Shown: positions 43,026-51,871 of the stretch, piece by piece
How positions within the stretch are numbered: position 1 is the stretch's first letter
Layout: each line of letters starts with the position of its first letter
Assembly (NCBI GenBank): GCA_016721465.1
Contig: JADKIA010000009.1
Coordinates: 248,001 to 312,000 of the forward strand
Direction: 5' to 3'
Length of the DNA stretch: 64,000 nt
DNA from: Ideonella sp.
GTDB lineage: Bacteria > Pseudomonadota > Gammaproteobacteria > Burkholderiales > Burkholderiaceae_C
Made by a program: the position numbers and the translations under genes
The notes under the pieces: generated by a model
Seen by the model: only the letters and a program-made list of their open reading frames with translations
What the model was told of the DNA's origin: nothing
Database searches by the model: none

Positions 43026-44189
43026 TCAGTTCGCCTTGATCGTGTAGGCCCCGCCCACCTTCCACTCGATGTGGGCGTCCAGGAACACGGTCTTGAGCTC
43101 GGGCTTGTACAGCTTGACCATGTCGTAGGCTTCGCCGCTGCGACCACCGGCGCCGCAGAAGAACACGATGGGCTTGTCGGTGGGCAGCTTGTCGAGGTTC
43201 TTCTCCAGCGTGTTGATCGGCAGGTTGACAGCGCCCTTGAAGGTGCCCGCTGCGAACTCCGACGGGTCGCGCACATCGATCAGGTGCACGGTGCCCGGCG
43301 CCTCGCGGTAGATGCGCTCGAACGAAGCCACGCTGATCGTGCCGGCGTCCTTGCCGGCCACGATGCTGGGCGCGGCGGGCGCCGCGGCCGCGGTGTCTGC
43401 CCCGGGGCCCGGGCCATAGGCCTTTTCCCAGGCCGGGTAGCCTTCGGGCACCACCTTGACGTTGGTGTAGCCGAGCTTCATCGCCTTCTCGGCCGAGTCG
43501 TTGCTCAGCTTGCAGGCCAGGCCATCGCAATAGAAGTACAGCGCGGCGGCCTTGTCCGCCGGCAGCATCGTCGGCGCGAGCTTGTCGAATTGCGAATCCG
43601 GCACATTGATGGCGCCCGGAATGTGGCCCTTGTCGTACTTGCGGTCCTTGGGCCGTGCGTCGATCAGGGTCAGCGGCGACTTGGCGTCCAGCAGCTTCTT
43701 CACCTCGGCCACGCTCACGGCGTGCAGGTTTCCGCCTTTGATCCAGTCCGGGAATCCTTCCGCGTAGACCCGAACGTTGGTGTAGCCCAGCTTCTCGGCC
43801 TTGAACGCCGAGTTGTGGCTGAGGATGCAGTCCGGCCCGTCGCAATAGAAGATCAGCAGCTGGGACTTGTCGGCGGGCAGCATCGCGGGTGCCAGCTTGT
43901 CGAACTGCAGGTCGGGAATGTTGATCGCCGTCGGGATGTGCCCGATGTCGTACTTGCGTGCGGCCGGCCGCGCATCGATCAGTGTCACGCCGTCGCGCTT
44001 GGGCACCACTGCGTTGGCCTTGACGAAGGCCAGATCAGCGCGCTTCGGGTACCAGTTCGGCTTGGCTTGCGAGGCCGCAGCGGCGGGTTCCTCGGCGGCC
44101 TGTGCGGGTGTGGCCACCAGCAGGGCGGGGCACAGCAGCAGTGCGCTCAGCAGCGTCGTCAGGACGGCTCTCTTGGGTGTCTTCATCAT
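43026..44189 (-). CDS. Periplasmic triple-rhodanese-domain protein
   Basis: A signal peptide (VLTTLLSALLLCPALLVATP) is followed by three rhodanese domains at about 55-150, 165-260 and 280-385. Active-site-loop Cys occur in FYCDGPDCILS, FYCDGLACKLS and FFCGAGGRSGEA. Each domain keeps a rhodanese signature (LIDARPAARKYDIGHIP, LIDARPKDRKYDKGHIP, LIDVRDPSEFAAGTF). Rhodaneses move sulfane sulfur, as from thiosulfate to a thiol. The last gene of the operon starting with the octaheme cytochrome, 93 nt after the cytochrome c gene. Three fused domains are rare. Confidence 0.85.
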   Translation of the reverse strand: MMKTPKRAVLTTLLSALLLCPALLVATPAQAAEEPAAAASQAKPNWYPKRADLAFVKANAVVPKRDGVTLIDARPAARKYDIGHIPTAINIPDLQFDKLAPAMLPADKSQLLIFYCDGPDCILSHNSAFKAEKLGYTNVRVYAEGFPDWIKGGNLHAVSVAEVKKLLDAKSPLTLIDARPKDRKYDKGHIPGAINVPDSQFDKLAPTMLPADKAAALYFYCDGLACKLSNDSAEKAMKLGYTNVKVVPEGYPAWEKAYGPGPGADTAAAAPAAPSIVAGKDAGTISVASFERIYREAPGTVHLIDVRDPSEFAAGTFKGAVNLPINTLEKNLDKLPTDKPIVFFCGAGGRSGEAYDMVKLYKPELKTVFLDAHIEWKVGGAYTIKAN

Positions 44190-44282
44190 GGGCTCCTTGG
44201 ACAGAATTGCATCAGGGTGAACTTGTCGGTGGACTCGTTGAGCCGGACCAGCGCGCTCGCGGTGGACGGCCAGGCAGGCGAA

Positions 44283-44666
44283 TCAGCTGCAGGAAGCCGG
44301 TGCGTCCCCGTCCTTCGCGCCCTTGAGCAGAAAGGCCTTGATGTCGTCCAGCAGTTCCTGGTCGGGCGTGTCGGCGAACTTCTCGGCGGCCTTGTTGGCG
44401 GACTTGATGCTGGCGCGGTAGGTCTTGCTGACGTACTGCTTGACCGTGTCCTTGCCCTTGGCGTGCTTGTCGGCCTGGATGTAGGCCGCCCACTCCGCCT
44501 TGGCCTTGCTGCTCGGGTTGATCGAGCCGATGGGCAGGGCCACGTGGCACGAGGTGCAGACGCTGCGGTAGTAGACGCGGCCGCGCTTCCAGTCGGCGTC
44601 ATAGGCCTGGGCCGACAGCGACAGCGTGAAGGCGGCGATGGCGATGAGGGTGGAGATGGCTCGCAT
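44283..44666 (-). CDS. Small secreted monoheme cytochrome c
   Basis: ATG 44666 gives a 127-residue protein with a signal peptide (RAISTLIAIAAFTLSLSAQA) and one CxxCH (SVCTSCHVALPIG). The sequence after it is Lys-rich and helical (KAEWAAYIQADKHAKGKD). A C-terminal Cys (DAPASCS) is present. The preceding cytochrome b gene is 47 nt upstream. It probably shuttles electrons between the octaheme protein, cytochrome b and other partners. Confidence 0.8.
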   Translation of the reverse strand: MRAISTLIAIAAFTLSLSAQAYDADWKRGRVYYRSVCTSCHVALPIGSINPSSKAKAEWAAYIQADKHAKGKDTVKQYVSKTYRASIKSANKAAEKFADTPDQELLDDIKAFLLKGAKDGDAPASCS

Positions 44667-44713
44667 GGTGGCTCCTTGGCTTGTGCGAAACGTTGTTGAT
44701 GGGGACGACCGGC

Positions 44714-45310
44714 TCAGTGCAGCTCTTCCCAGCCGGTGAGCATGGCCTTGGTCTGCGCGAACAGCGTGTGCCCGGTGGTGACCATATAGAGGTGCGTGAT
44801 GAAGAAGGCCAGCATCAGGAAGGCGCCGGCGGTGTGCGCGGCGGCCACCCAGTCCAGCGACAGCTGCCCCAGGCCCCAACCGGCCCATTGGCCGTAGAAG
44901 AGGTAGAGCCAGCCGCTGACCCAGATCAGCGGGCTCACCACCACCAGGACGGCCAGGTAGGTCAGGCGCTGCAGCGGGTTGTGCTTGTTCCGCGAGCTCG
45001 GGCGGAAGGGGTGCGGCTCGTGGCGGAAGATGCCCGACGAGTAGAAGCGCACCATCAGCACCAGCTTCTGGGCCGTGGGAATGTAGTGGCGCCATTCGCC
45101 GGTGGTGAGGTGCCAGAAGACGGCGAAGACCCACAGCCCCACCAGCGTCCAGGCGGCGATGGTGTGCAGGCCCACGGCCTTACCGAAACCCAGCGCCGTG
45201 TAGGTGCCGTGGATCTCGAAGCCGGTGAACATCAGGAACAGCACCAGCGCGGCCTGTGACCAGTGCCAGAAGCGCTCGAAGCCCTTGAAGATGTAGACGC
45301 GTTCGGTCAT
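44714..45310 (-). CDS. Cytochrome b561/Ni-Fe hydrogenase-type membrane protein
   Basis: The 198-residue protein has four to five hydrophobic segments with His residues in the right place for two b hemes (FERFWHWSQAALVLFLMF, FAVFWHLTTGEWRH, HTAGAFLMLAFFITHLYMV). It matches the b-type subunit fold of hydrogenase or formate dehydrogenase. Downstream of the octaheme gene by 18 nt, so it is likely to exchange electrons between quinone and that cytochrome. Confidence 0.8.
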   Translation of the reverse strand: MTERVYIFKGFERFWHWSQAALVLFLMFTGFEIHGTYTALGFGKAVGLHTIAAWTLVGLWVFAVFWHLTTGEWRHYIPTAQKLVLMVRFYSSGIFRHEPHPFRPSSRNKHNPLQRLTYLAVLVVVSPLIWVSGWLYLFYGQWAGWGLGQLSLDWVAAAHTAGAFLMLAFFITHLYMVTTGHTLFAQTKAMLTGWEELH

Positions 45311-45328
45311 TTCGGATGCCTCTGAAGT

Positions 45329-46915
45329 TCAGCGCCTGCGGGTGGCGAAACGAATCGCGCCATGGCCCATCACGCCCAGCAGCGACAGCACGGCCAGCGC
45401 CCAGCCGCCACGCTCGATCCAGGCGTTGGCATCGCGTGCCGGCAGGTAGACACCCTCGATCCCAGCCAGACGGCCTTGCCTGGCGTGGCATTCGGTGCAG
45501 CCCAGCGCCTTGTCCTTGGGCGCCACCATGTGGGTGATCGGCCAGCTCATCTCGGTGCTGATGAAGTCCACCTTGCCCGAGAACGCTGCACCCGAGTCCT
45601 TCATGCCCACGGGGGCCGCCTTGTTCCAGTCCAGGTTCTTCCAGTAGCCGGTGTCGTCGTTGCCGGCGGTGTGCGGCGTGATCAGGGTCTTGTTGTCCGG
45701 GTCATAGGGTTGCTTGCCGCGGAACACCTTCATCGGCCAGATCATCGACTTGCCATCGGTGGCGCTGCCGCCCATGCGGTTGATCGGCGTGGGCTTGTCC
45801 GACTTCTCCACCTTGTCGCTGAGCAGCGTGTAGGTCACCTCGCCGTTGAACCACATGTACTCGGGCTTGACGTTCTCGGCCAGGACGAAGTCGCCCTTGC
45901 GCGATTCGTAGGTGATGCGGCCCTTGGCGTCCTTGCGGGTGATCTGCTGGCCCTTCTCGTCGCGCTGGCCGGCGGTGGACCAGTCCCAGCTCATCTTGGT
46001 GGCCACGCCGCCACGCGCATAGGTCGGGATGTGGCAGGTCTGGCAGGCCAGCTTGGTGGCGTGCTGGTTCAGCCGCGCATCCTGCTTGTGTGGCGACTGG
46101 CTGTGGCAGGACACGCAGGTGGCCGGGTTGGCGCTGTTGTCCGGGCTGCCGCGCAAGTGGGCGCCAACCTTTCCATCCTTGGCGGTGGGTGAGTAGCGGC
46201 TGCCCGCCACGTCATGGCTGGAACCCTTGTGGCAGGTGGCGCAGGTGAAGTCCAGGCCCGAGGCGTCCATGTGCACGTCGAGCGCCTTGTCGGGCGCGGC
46301 CATCGAACTGTCCAGGTCGCCGTGCTTGACGCCATCGCCGCCGCCGCCGAAGAAGTGGCAGGCGCCACAGGTGTCGCGGCTGGACTTGCCCACCTTCTGC
46401 GCGATCTTCGACAGGTCGATGGCCTTCAAGATCTTGCCCGAGCCGGGCGGGAACTCGGTGTCCTGAGTCACCACGTTGCCGGCCAGGCCGGGCGGCTTCT
46501 TGTAGTTGCCGGTGGTGTCGTGGCAGACCAGGCAGTCGACGTTGCGCTCGGACTTGAAGTCGAACGACGCGTCCTTCCAGCCATAGCCCACGTGGCAGCT
46601 GGTGCACGACGCATAGTTCGAGGCGATCGAGATGCAGAAGTTGTTGACGATGGTCTTCTTCCCCAGCATTTGCTTGCTCTCGGGGTTGAGGTACTCCCAC
46701 TTCCAGTGCTTGGTGCGGTGGATCTGGCCCGCCGCCTCGGTGTGGCACACCACGCAGGCCTGGGTGACCTCGGGGCCGGAGGCAAAGGGTTTCTGCAGCT
46801 CCTTGAACTTGGCATGGTCGGCCGTGGTGGTGAGCTTGAGCGGCTTGGGCTCGTCGGCGGCACCAGCCCCAAGGCTGGTCAGTGCCACAAGCGCAAAGAA
46901 AAGAAACGACCTCAT
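45329..46915 (-). CDS. Octaheme tetrathionate-reductase-family cytochrome c
   Basis: ATG 46915 (MRSFLFFALVALTSLGAGAA) gives a 528-residue protein with a signal peptide. It has eight CxxCH motifs: CVVCH, CTSCH, CLVCH, CGACH, CATCH, CVSCH, CQTCH and CTECH. A C-terminal membrane anchor is WALAVLSLLGVMGHGAIRF. Order and spacing fit the OTR-type octaheme family known from Shewanella tetrathionate reductase. The direction of catalysis here (tetrathionate reduction or oxidation of thiosulfate, sulfite or another sulfur compound) is not established. First gene of a four-gene operon. An ATAC...GGGTAT site lies 28 nt upstream. Confidence 0.85.
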   Translation of the reverse strand: MRSFLFFALVALTSLGAGAADEPKPLKLTTTADHAKFKELQKPFASGPEVTQACVVCHTEAAGQIHRTKHWKWEYLNPESKQMLGKKTIVNNFCISIASNYASCTSCHVGYGWKDASFDFKSERNVDCLVCHDTTGNYKKPPGLAGNVVTQDTEFPPGSGKILKAIDLSKIAQKVGKSSRDTCGACHFFGGGGDGVKHGDLDSSMAAPDKALDVHMDASGLDFTCATCHKGSSHDVAGSRYSPTAKDGKVGAHLRGSPDNSANPATCVSCHSQSPHKQDARLNQHATKLACQTCHIPTYARGGVATKMSWDWSTAGQRDEKGQQITRKDAKGRITYESRKGDFVLAENVKPEYMWFNGEVTYTLLSDKVEKSDKPTPINRMGGSATDGKSMIWPMKVFRGKQPYDPDNKTLITPHTAGNDDTGYWKNLDWNKAAPVGMKDSGAAFSGKVDFISTEMSWPITHMVAPKDKALGCTECHARQGRLAGIEGVYLPARDANAWIERGGWALAVLSLLGVMGHGAIRFATRRR

Positions 46916-46942
46916 TGCATGCTCCGAACGCGTGTCGGCACG

Positions 46943-46958
46943 ATACGACCTAGGGTAT
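46943..46958. promoter_or_regulatory. Inverted repeat ATAC-N6-GGGTAT upstream of octaheme operon
   Basis: ATACGACCTAGGGTAT is within GATAC...GTATC and lies 28 nt before the octaheme gene and 119 nt before the YeeE-type gene. It shares the GGGTAT half and the 16-bp spacing with the sites at 36357 and 55441. Candidate regulon operator. Confidence 0.6.
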
Positions 46959-47076
46959 CTACCGAGATTGCTGCAGCTCAAGGGAGGAGGAGCAATGTCG
47001 GCGGGGGTGATCAGGATCAATTCGGCCAAGGCGCAACGGCGCCATCATCGCCACATCAGCACGGACTGATGGAAAG

Positions 47077-48204
47077 GTGCGCGTGATCGAAGCCTTGATC
47101 GGCCGGTTCGGTGAAATGTGGTCGGTGACCCTGCTGGGCGCGGCCATCGGCGTGCTGTTCGGCTTCTTCGCGCACCGCTCGCGCTTTTGCCTGCGCTCGG
47201 CGGTGATCGAATTCGCGCGGGGCACGCGCGAGGGCAAGCTCACGGTGTGGCTGTTCACCTTCTCCACCGCCATCCTGCTCACCCAGGGCTTCGTGCTGCT
47301 GGGCTGGCTGGACGTGAGCGGCTCGCGCCAGCTGTCGTCACGCGGCAGCCTGTCCGGCGCGGCGGTGGGCGGGCTGATGTTCGGCACCGGCATGATCCTG
47401 GCTCGCGGCTGCTCCAGCCGGCTGCTGGTGCTGGCGGCACAAGGCAACCTGCGCGCATTGCTGTCGGGCCTGGTGTTCGCGGTCACGGCGCAGTCGGCGC
47501 TGAACGGCCTGCTCTCGCCGCTGCGCAACACCATCTCGGCCTGGTGGACGGTGGACGCCTCGTCGCGCGACGTGCTCACCGTCAGCGGCCTGGGCCACCT
47601 GGGCGGCATGATCGTCGGCGCCGTGTGGCTGGCGGCGGCGTTCGTCTGGGCAAGGCGACAGCATGTGCGCTTCTGGGGCTGGTTCGGCGCCATCGGCGTG
47701 GGCGTGATGGTGTCGCTGGCTTGGCTGGCCACCTACCTCATCAGCCGAGCGTCCTTCGATCTGGTGGTACCGGTGCAGAGCCTGTCCTTCACCGGGCCGG
47801 CGGCCGACACGCTGATGCTGGTGCTGTCACCGCCCGGCCAGCCGCTGAAGTTCGACTTGGGGCTGGTGCCCGGCGTGGCACTGGGCTCGCTCACGTCCGC
47901 CCTGCTGTGGGGCGAATGGAAGCTGGAGGGTTTTCAGGGCGGCCAGGCCATGCGCCGCTACATCGCCGGGGCCATGCTGATGGGGTTTGGCGGCATGCTG
48001 GCCGGCGGCTGCGCCGTGGGCGCGGGCGTCTCCGGCGCAGCGATCTTCACGCTCACCTCCTTCGTCACGCTGCCCGGCATCTGGGCCTCGGCCATGCTCA
48101 CCGACTGGTGGATGGACCGGCGCGACGAGGCGGCCACGGCCCGCGTGGTACCGGCCGGGCCGGCGGCCGACCCGGAGCTCAGCGCCACCTACGCGCGGCC
48201 TTGA
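47077..48204 (+). CDS. YeeE/YedE (TsuA-like) thiosulfate-transporter-family membrane protein
   Basis: The 375-residue protein has about nine hydrophobic segments. The family Cys motifs are in HRSRFCLRSAVIEFARG, LARGCSSRLLVLAAQG and LAGGCAVGAGVSG. In TsuA these Cys line the thiosulfate path. It starts with GTG at 47077 (an in-frame GTG at 47083 is also possible). Divergent from the octaheme operon with the inverted repeat between them, suggesting a common trigger. It would import or sense thiosulfate or a related sulfur compound. Confidence 0.8.
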   Translation: MRVIEALIGRFGEMWSVTLLGAAIGVLFGFFAHRSRFCLRSAVIEFARGTREGKLTVWLFTFSTAILLTQGFVLLGWLDVSGSRQLSSRGSLSGAAVGGLMFGTGMILARGCSSRLLVLAAQGNLRALLSGLVFAVTAQSALNGLLSPLRNTISAWWTVDASSRDVLTVSGLGHLGGMIVGAVWLAAAFVWARRQHVRFWGWFGAIGVGVMVSLAWLATYLISRASFDLVVPVQSLSFTGPAADTLMLVLSPPGQPLKFDLGLVPGVALGSLTSALLWGEWKLEGFQGGQAMRRYIAGAMLMGFGGMLAGGCAVGAGVSGAAIFTLTSFVTLPGIWASAMLTDWWMDRRDEAATARVVPAGPAADPELSATYARP

Positions 48205-48219
48205 GAGCGCCCCCAGGCC

Positions 48220-48250
48220 GACGACAAACGTCGTCCGCCCCCCAAGGGGG
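48220..48250. terminator. Two small hairpins between yeeE-like and soxB genes
   Basis: GACGAC...GTCGTC (48220-48235) and CCCCCC AA GGGGG (48238-48250) lie in the 151-nt gap between the convergent genes. Together they probably end both transcripts. Confidence 0.5.
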
Positions 48251-48355
48251 TGAGTCACTCGCGAGCGGCCCTTCGTTGACTCAAGAGGCCCGCCGGTCGA
48301 TCCTGCAGTGGCCTGGCACGCGGCGCGTGCGGCTTCCTGAGCCTCCGAAAGCGGC

Positions 48356-50092
48356 CTATCCGACGATGCCCGGGTTGCCCGCCACGCCCACCAACTTGGG
48401 TGTGTTGATCGTGCGCGGCTTCACACGCCCGCCCTGTGTCTTGAGCCAGCCCTCCACCAAGTCCCACACCGGCTTCACGCCCGGCTGGGTCTTGGCCTCT
48501 TCGGCCACCGGTGCCCAGCCCGCCACCTTGTACTTCTTGTCGGCGGCAATGGGCTGGCCCTTCAGGCGCAGGTCGCTGATGCGGCTGCCGGCCTTCTCGC
48601 CCGGGGTCATGGTGTAGGCCAGGCCGCCCACGCGCACCATGTCGCCGCCCTGCTGGTAGTAAGGGTCGGGGTTGAACAGGTTGTCGGCCACGTCCTCGAG
48701 CACGGTCTTGATGGTTTCACCGGTCATCTCGGTGAGCGTGGCGTAGGGGTAGGTGATGGCCAGCTGGTCCATCATCAGCTCGCGCGTGATCGCTTCGCCC
48801 GGCAGCAGGCTGGTGCCCCAGCGGAAACCGGGCGAGAAGGCGAGGTCGGCACCCTGCACATCCATCAGCGCGTCGCAGATCAGCTGGTCCCAGCTGCCGT
48901 TGAAGTTGCCGCGGCGGTAGAGCAGGCCATCGGTGATGGCGAGCTTCTCGTTCAGCTTGGCTTCGTAGGGGGCGCGCACCTTGGTGATCAGCGCATCCAT
49001 GGCCGGGTCGGCCTTCAGCTGATTGGCGAAGATGGGCAGCAGCCGGTAGCGGAAGTCGGCCACCTTGCCGCCCAACACGTCGAAGTCCATCACGCCCAGG
49101 AACTTGCTGTTGCTGCCGGCGTTGGTCACCAGCGTCTTGCCGCCGGGGTTGGTCACCGGAATCGCCACGGGTATGCCGTCGTGCGTGTGGCCGCCGAAGA
49201 TGGCGTCGATGCCGCGCACGCGGCTGGCCATCTTCAGGTCCACGTCCATGCCGTTGTGCGAGAGCACGACCACCACCTGCGCGCCCTTGCCACGCGCCTC
49301 GTCCACCATCTTCTGCAGGTTGTCGTCCTGGATGCCGAAGCTCCAGTCGGCCACCATGTAGCGCGGGTTGGCGATGGGCGTGTAGGGGAAGGCCTGGCCG
49401 ATGATGGCCACCGGCACGCCGTTGATGGGTCGGATGACGTAGGGCGCGAACACCGGGTCACCGAAGTCGGTGGTCTTGACGTTCTGAGCGACGAAATCGA
49501 CCTGCCCCTTGAAGTCCTTCTCGACGATCTCCTTCACGCGCTCCATGCCGTAGGTGAACTCCCAGTGGCCGGTCATCACGTCCACGCCGAGCAGCTTGCA
49601 GGCGTCCACCATGTCCTGCGCGTTGGTCCACAGCGAGGTGGCCGAGCCTTGCCAGGTGTCGCCGCCGTCCAGCAGCAGCGCGCCCGGGCGCGAGGCCTTG
49701 AGCTGCTTGACCAGCGTGGCCAGGTGCGCAAAGCCGCCCACCTTGCCGTAGCGCTTGGCCGCCTGCTCGAAATCGAGGTAGGTGAAGGCATGGGCCAGAT
49801 CGGTGCCGGCCGGGATGTGCGCCGCCTGCAGCAGGTGCTGGCCCACCAGGTGCGGCAGCTGGCCGCGCATGCCGGCCAGCCCCAGGTTGACGCTGGGCTC
49901 GCGAAAGTGGATGGGCTTCAACTGCGCATGGCAATCGGTCATGTGCAGCAGGGAGACGTTGCCGAACTTCGGAATGTCGTACAGCGCGCCCTGCGCCGTG
50001 GCGGCGTCGGCATCGGCGTAGCGGCCCAGGCCCATGCCGGCCACCGAGGCCGCCCCCAGGACTTGCAGGAATTCGCGTTTGCTCAGGCTCAT
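48356..50092 (-). CDS. soxB: SoxB, thiosulfohydrolase
   Basis: ATG 50092 (MSLSKREFLQVLGAASVAGM) opens a 578-residue protein of the 5'-nucleotidase/SoxB family. Mn-ligand motifs are visible in LHMTDCHAQLKP, LLDGGDTWQGSA, GHWEFTYGMERV and IFGGHTHDGI. SoxB hydrolyses the sulfone group of SoxY-bound thiosulfate. The signal has Lys-Arg, not Arg-Arg, at the Tat-like position. It is the last gene of soxCDYZAXB, 77 nt after soxX. Confidence 0.95.
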   Translation of the reverse strand: MSLSKREFLQVLGAASVAGMGLGRYADADAATAQGALYDIPKFGNVSLLHMTDCHAQLKPIHFREPSVNLGLAGMRGQLPHLVGQHLLQAAHIPAGTDLAHAFTYLDFEQAAKRYGKVGGFAHLATLVKQLKASRPGALLLDGGDTWQGSATSLWTNAQDMVDACKLLGVDVMTGHWEFTYGMERVKEIVEKDFKGQVDFVAQNVKTTDFGDPVFAPYVIRPINGVPVAIIGQAFPYTPIANPRYMVADWSFGIQDDNLQKMVDEARGKGAQVVVVLSHNGMDVDLKMASRVRGIDAIFGGHTHDGIPVAIPVTNPGGKTLVTNAGSNSKFLGVMDFDVLGGKVADFRYRLLPIFANQLKADPAMDALITKVRAPYEAKLNEKLAITDGLLYRRGNFNGSWDQLICDALMDVQGADLAFSPGFRWGTSLLPGEAITRELMMDQLAITYPYATLTEMTGETIKTVLEDVADNLFNPDPYYQQGGDMVRVGGLAYTMTPGEKAGSRISDLRLKGQPIAADKKYKVAGWAPVAEEAKTQPGVKPVWDLVEGWLKTQGGRVKPRTINTPKLVGVAGNPGIVG

Positions 50093-50169
50093 GATGATCA
50101 GTGGTGGCTTATGTTTGAGGTCGGAAAAAGGCCTGCACGGTGGCAGGCCTTGGACGCCGTGTTGGCGTG

Positions 50170-50832
50170 CTACTGATTGACCGGCGAGCGCGGGTCCAGG
50201 ATCAGCGCCATCACGTGACGGATCTGCTGCTCGTCGAGCAGCCCCATGTGGCCCATGCGTGGCATGTTGGAGCAGGCGGCGTAGGCCTTGGAGTTCCACA
50301 GCTTGCCCCAGGTGTACTGCACGACGGCGGCGGACTCGGGCGCGGCGATGTCCTTCACGCCGCGGATCTTGCCGTAGTTCCACAGGCTGGGGCCGATGGT
50401 GCCGAAGGAGATTTCGGCCTTGTCGATCTGGTGGCAGTTGTAGCACTGGGCGCCGTTGGCGGCGGGCTTGTCGCTGGTGTCGGTCCAGGTCATGCCACGG
50501 CCGTTCTGCGCCAGCTTCTCGCCCTCGCGCCAGTCGCCGATGTACTGCGCATTGCTCGGCCAGCGGATGGTGGCCAGGGCCTCGGCCTCGACCTGCTTGG
50601 CCAAGGCCTCGCTGGGTGGCGCGTCGGCAGAGCAGGCGCGTTGGCCCAGGTCCTGGGTCAGGCGCGCCACCTTGGCAATGCCCTGGTCGCGAAAGGAGGC
50701 CAGGATCATGGCCTGCGCCTGCGCATCGAGCTCGGCGGTGCTGGGGGCCGTGCTGCAGCCGGTGGCCAGCAGCGCGGCCGTCGTGGCCAGGCCAGCCAGA
50801 GTGATCTTTCTTGGGGCGTTCATGCGGTTCAT
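50170..50832 (-). CDS. soxX: SoxX cytochrome c subunit
   Basis: The frame opens at 50994; ATG 50832 or 50823 (MNRMNAPRKITL...) is better. The 220-residue protein has one CxxCH (GAQCYNCHQIDKAEI) and the SoxX pattern GTIGPSLWNYGKIRG. The signal ends LLATGCS, a lipobox-like site, so the protein may be lipid-anchored. SoxX is the small partner of SoxA in the SoxAX heme enzyme that attaches thiosulfate to SoxY. The next gene, soxB, starts 77 nt after its stop. Confidence 0.93.
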   Translation of the reverse strand: MNRMNAPRKITLAGLATTAALLATGCSTAPSTAELDAQAQAMILASFRDQGIAKVARLTQDLGQRACSADAPPSEALAKQVEAEALATIRWPSNAQYIGDWREGEKLAQNGRGMTWTDTSDKPAANGAQCYNCHQIDKAEISFGTIGPSLWNYGKIRGVKDIAAPESAAVVQYTWGKLWNSKAYAACSNMPRMGHMGLLDEQQIRHVMALILDPRSPVNQ

Positions 50833-50843
50833 GTGGGCGACCC

Positions 50844-51659
50844 TCAGCGCTTGATGGCGGGAGCGATGGACTCGGCCCCCTTGGCATTGACGCCCATGTA
50901 CACGCCCAGCGCGATGGTCACGTCGGAGATGAAGCCGGGGTAGGGGAAGCGCTGCTGGCGGAAGCAGTCGTTCAGCCGCAGTTGCATGCTCCACATCTCG
51001 CCGTTGGACACGCGGTAGGCGGGCCAGGCCGCGAAGCCGATGCCGTCACCGGGGTTGCTGCGCAGGTCGGGCAGGTCTTGCAGGCGGATGCGCTTGCCCT
51101 TTTCGCCATGGCAGCTGGCGCAGGAGAAGTCCATCGGCCCGCCGCGGAAGAAGAAGGCGCGCTTGCCCAGCTCGTACATGCGCTGCTCTTGCGGATGCGA
51201 TTGCGGTAATGCGAAACGTTGGCCCTTCGACTCAGCCGAGATCCAGGTGGCCAGCGCCGTGACATTGGCCATCTCGCCCTTGCCGAACGGCGTCTTGGCG
51301 ACCTCGGCGGCGTTGAAGCCCTGCAGCGTTTCCATGCAAGTGAGCAGGCGCGACTCCAGATCCTGCACGCGGCCGGTGTCCGCAAAGTAGCGCGGCATCT
51401 GCACCCAGGCGCCCTTGACCACGCCCGGGCCCAGGCCCAGGTCACAACGCTCCAGCGACGCGGCCTTCGGCCCGCGCTTCTGTTTCCACAGGTCCTCGCC
51501 CTTGGCCTCGAACAGGTCGGCCGGGTTGCCGTCCTCCAGCATCTTGCGGTATTCCGCGATGCCGTCGGCGGCGGACTTCTGTGCGGCGGCCTGCATTGGC
51601 AGTGCCGCAAACAGCGCAGCACCGGCCGCGGCCATCAACACCTTGAGCGTGTGGTTCAT
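50844..51659 (-). CDS. soxA: SoxA cytochrome c subunit
   Basis: ATG 51659 (MNHTLKVLMAAAGAALFAAL) gives 271 residues with a signal peptide. One CxxCH (FSCASCHGEKG) is present, so it is a monoheme SoxA. The ligand/catalytic Cys of SoxA appears in LRLNDCFRQQRFP, and extra Cys lie in LERCDLGLG and LLTCMETLQ. SoxAX joins thiosulfate to the SoxY Cys. 11 nt before soxX. A 212-nt gap containing hairpins separates it from soxZ. Confidence 0.95.
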   Translation of the reverse strand: MNHTLKVLMAAAGAALFAALPMQAAAQKSAADGIAEYRKMLEDGNPADLFEAKGEDLWKQKRGPKAASLERCDLGLGPGVVKGAWVQMPRYFADTGRVQDLESRLLTCMETLQGFNAAEVAKTPFGKGEMANVTALATWISAESKGQRFALPQSHPQEQRMYELGKRAFFFRGGPMDFSCASCHGEKGKRIRLQDLPDLRSNPGDGIGFAAWPAYRVSNGEMWSMQLRLNDCFRQQRFPYPGFISDVTIALGVYMGVNAKGAESIAPAIKR

Positions 51660-51754
51660 GAGACTCCCGTTTCCAAGCGCAAACACCATTCGCGAACCAC
51701 CGGCCCCACCAAGTGGCAGCCGCGGAGCCGGCTTTGCCGGGCCGCCGGCTGCTG

Positions 51755-51844
51755 CCCCCTTGAGGGGGCTGAGCCCGGACGAGGAGCAGTCCCTGCGGAC
51801 TGCTCCTCGCCTGGCGAGGGCCATCGGGCATGCTTGCCCGATGG
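51755..51844. promoter_or_regulatory. Three hairpins inside the sox operon, between soxZ and soxA
   Basis: CCCCCT-AGGGGG (51755-51768), a perfect 12-bp stem (51781-51792 with 51797-51808) and a perfect 10-bp stem (51821-51830 with 51835-51844) are stacked in the gap. On the minus strand they come right after the soxZ stop. They may act as an attenuator, stabilise the soxCDYZ part of the mRNA, or end some transcripts. No T run follows. Confidence 0.6.
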
Positions 51845-51871
51845 CAGCGCCGAAGGCGCTGCGGGGGTGGG

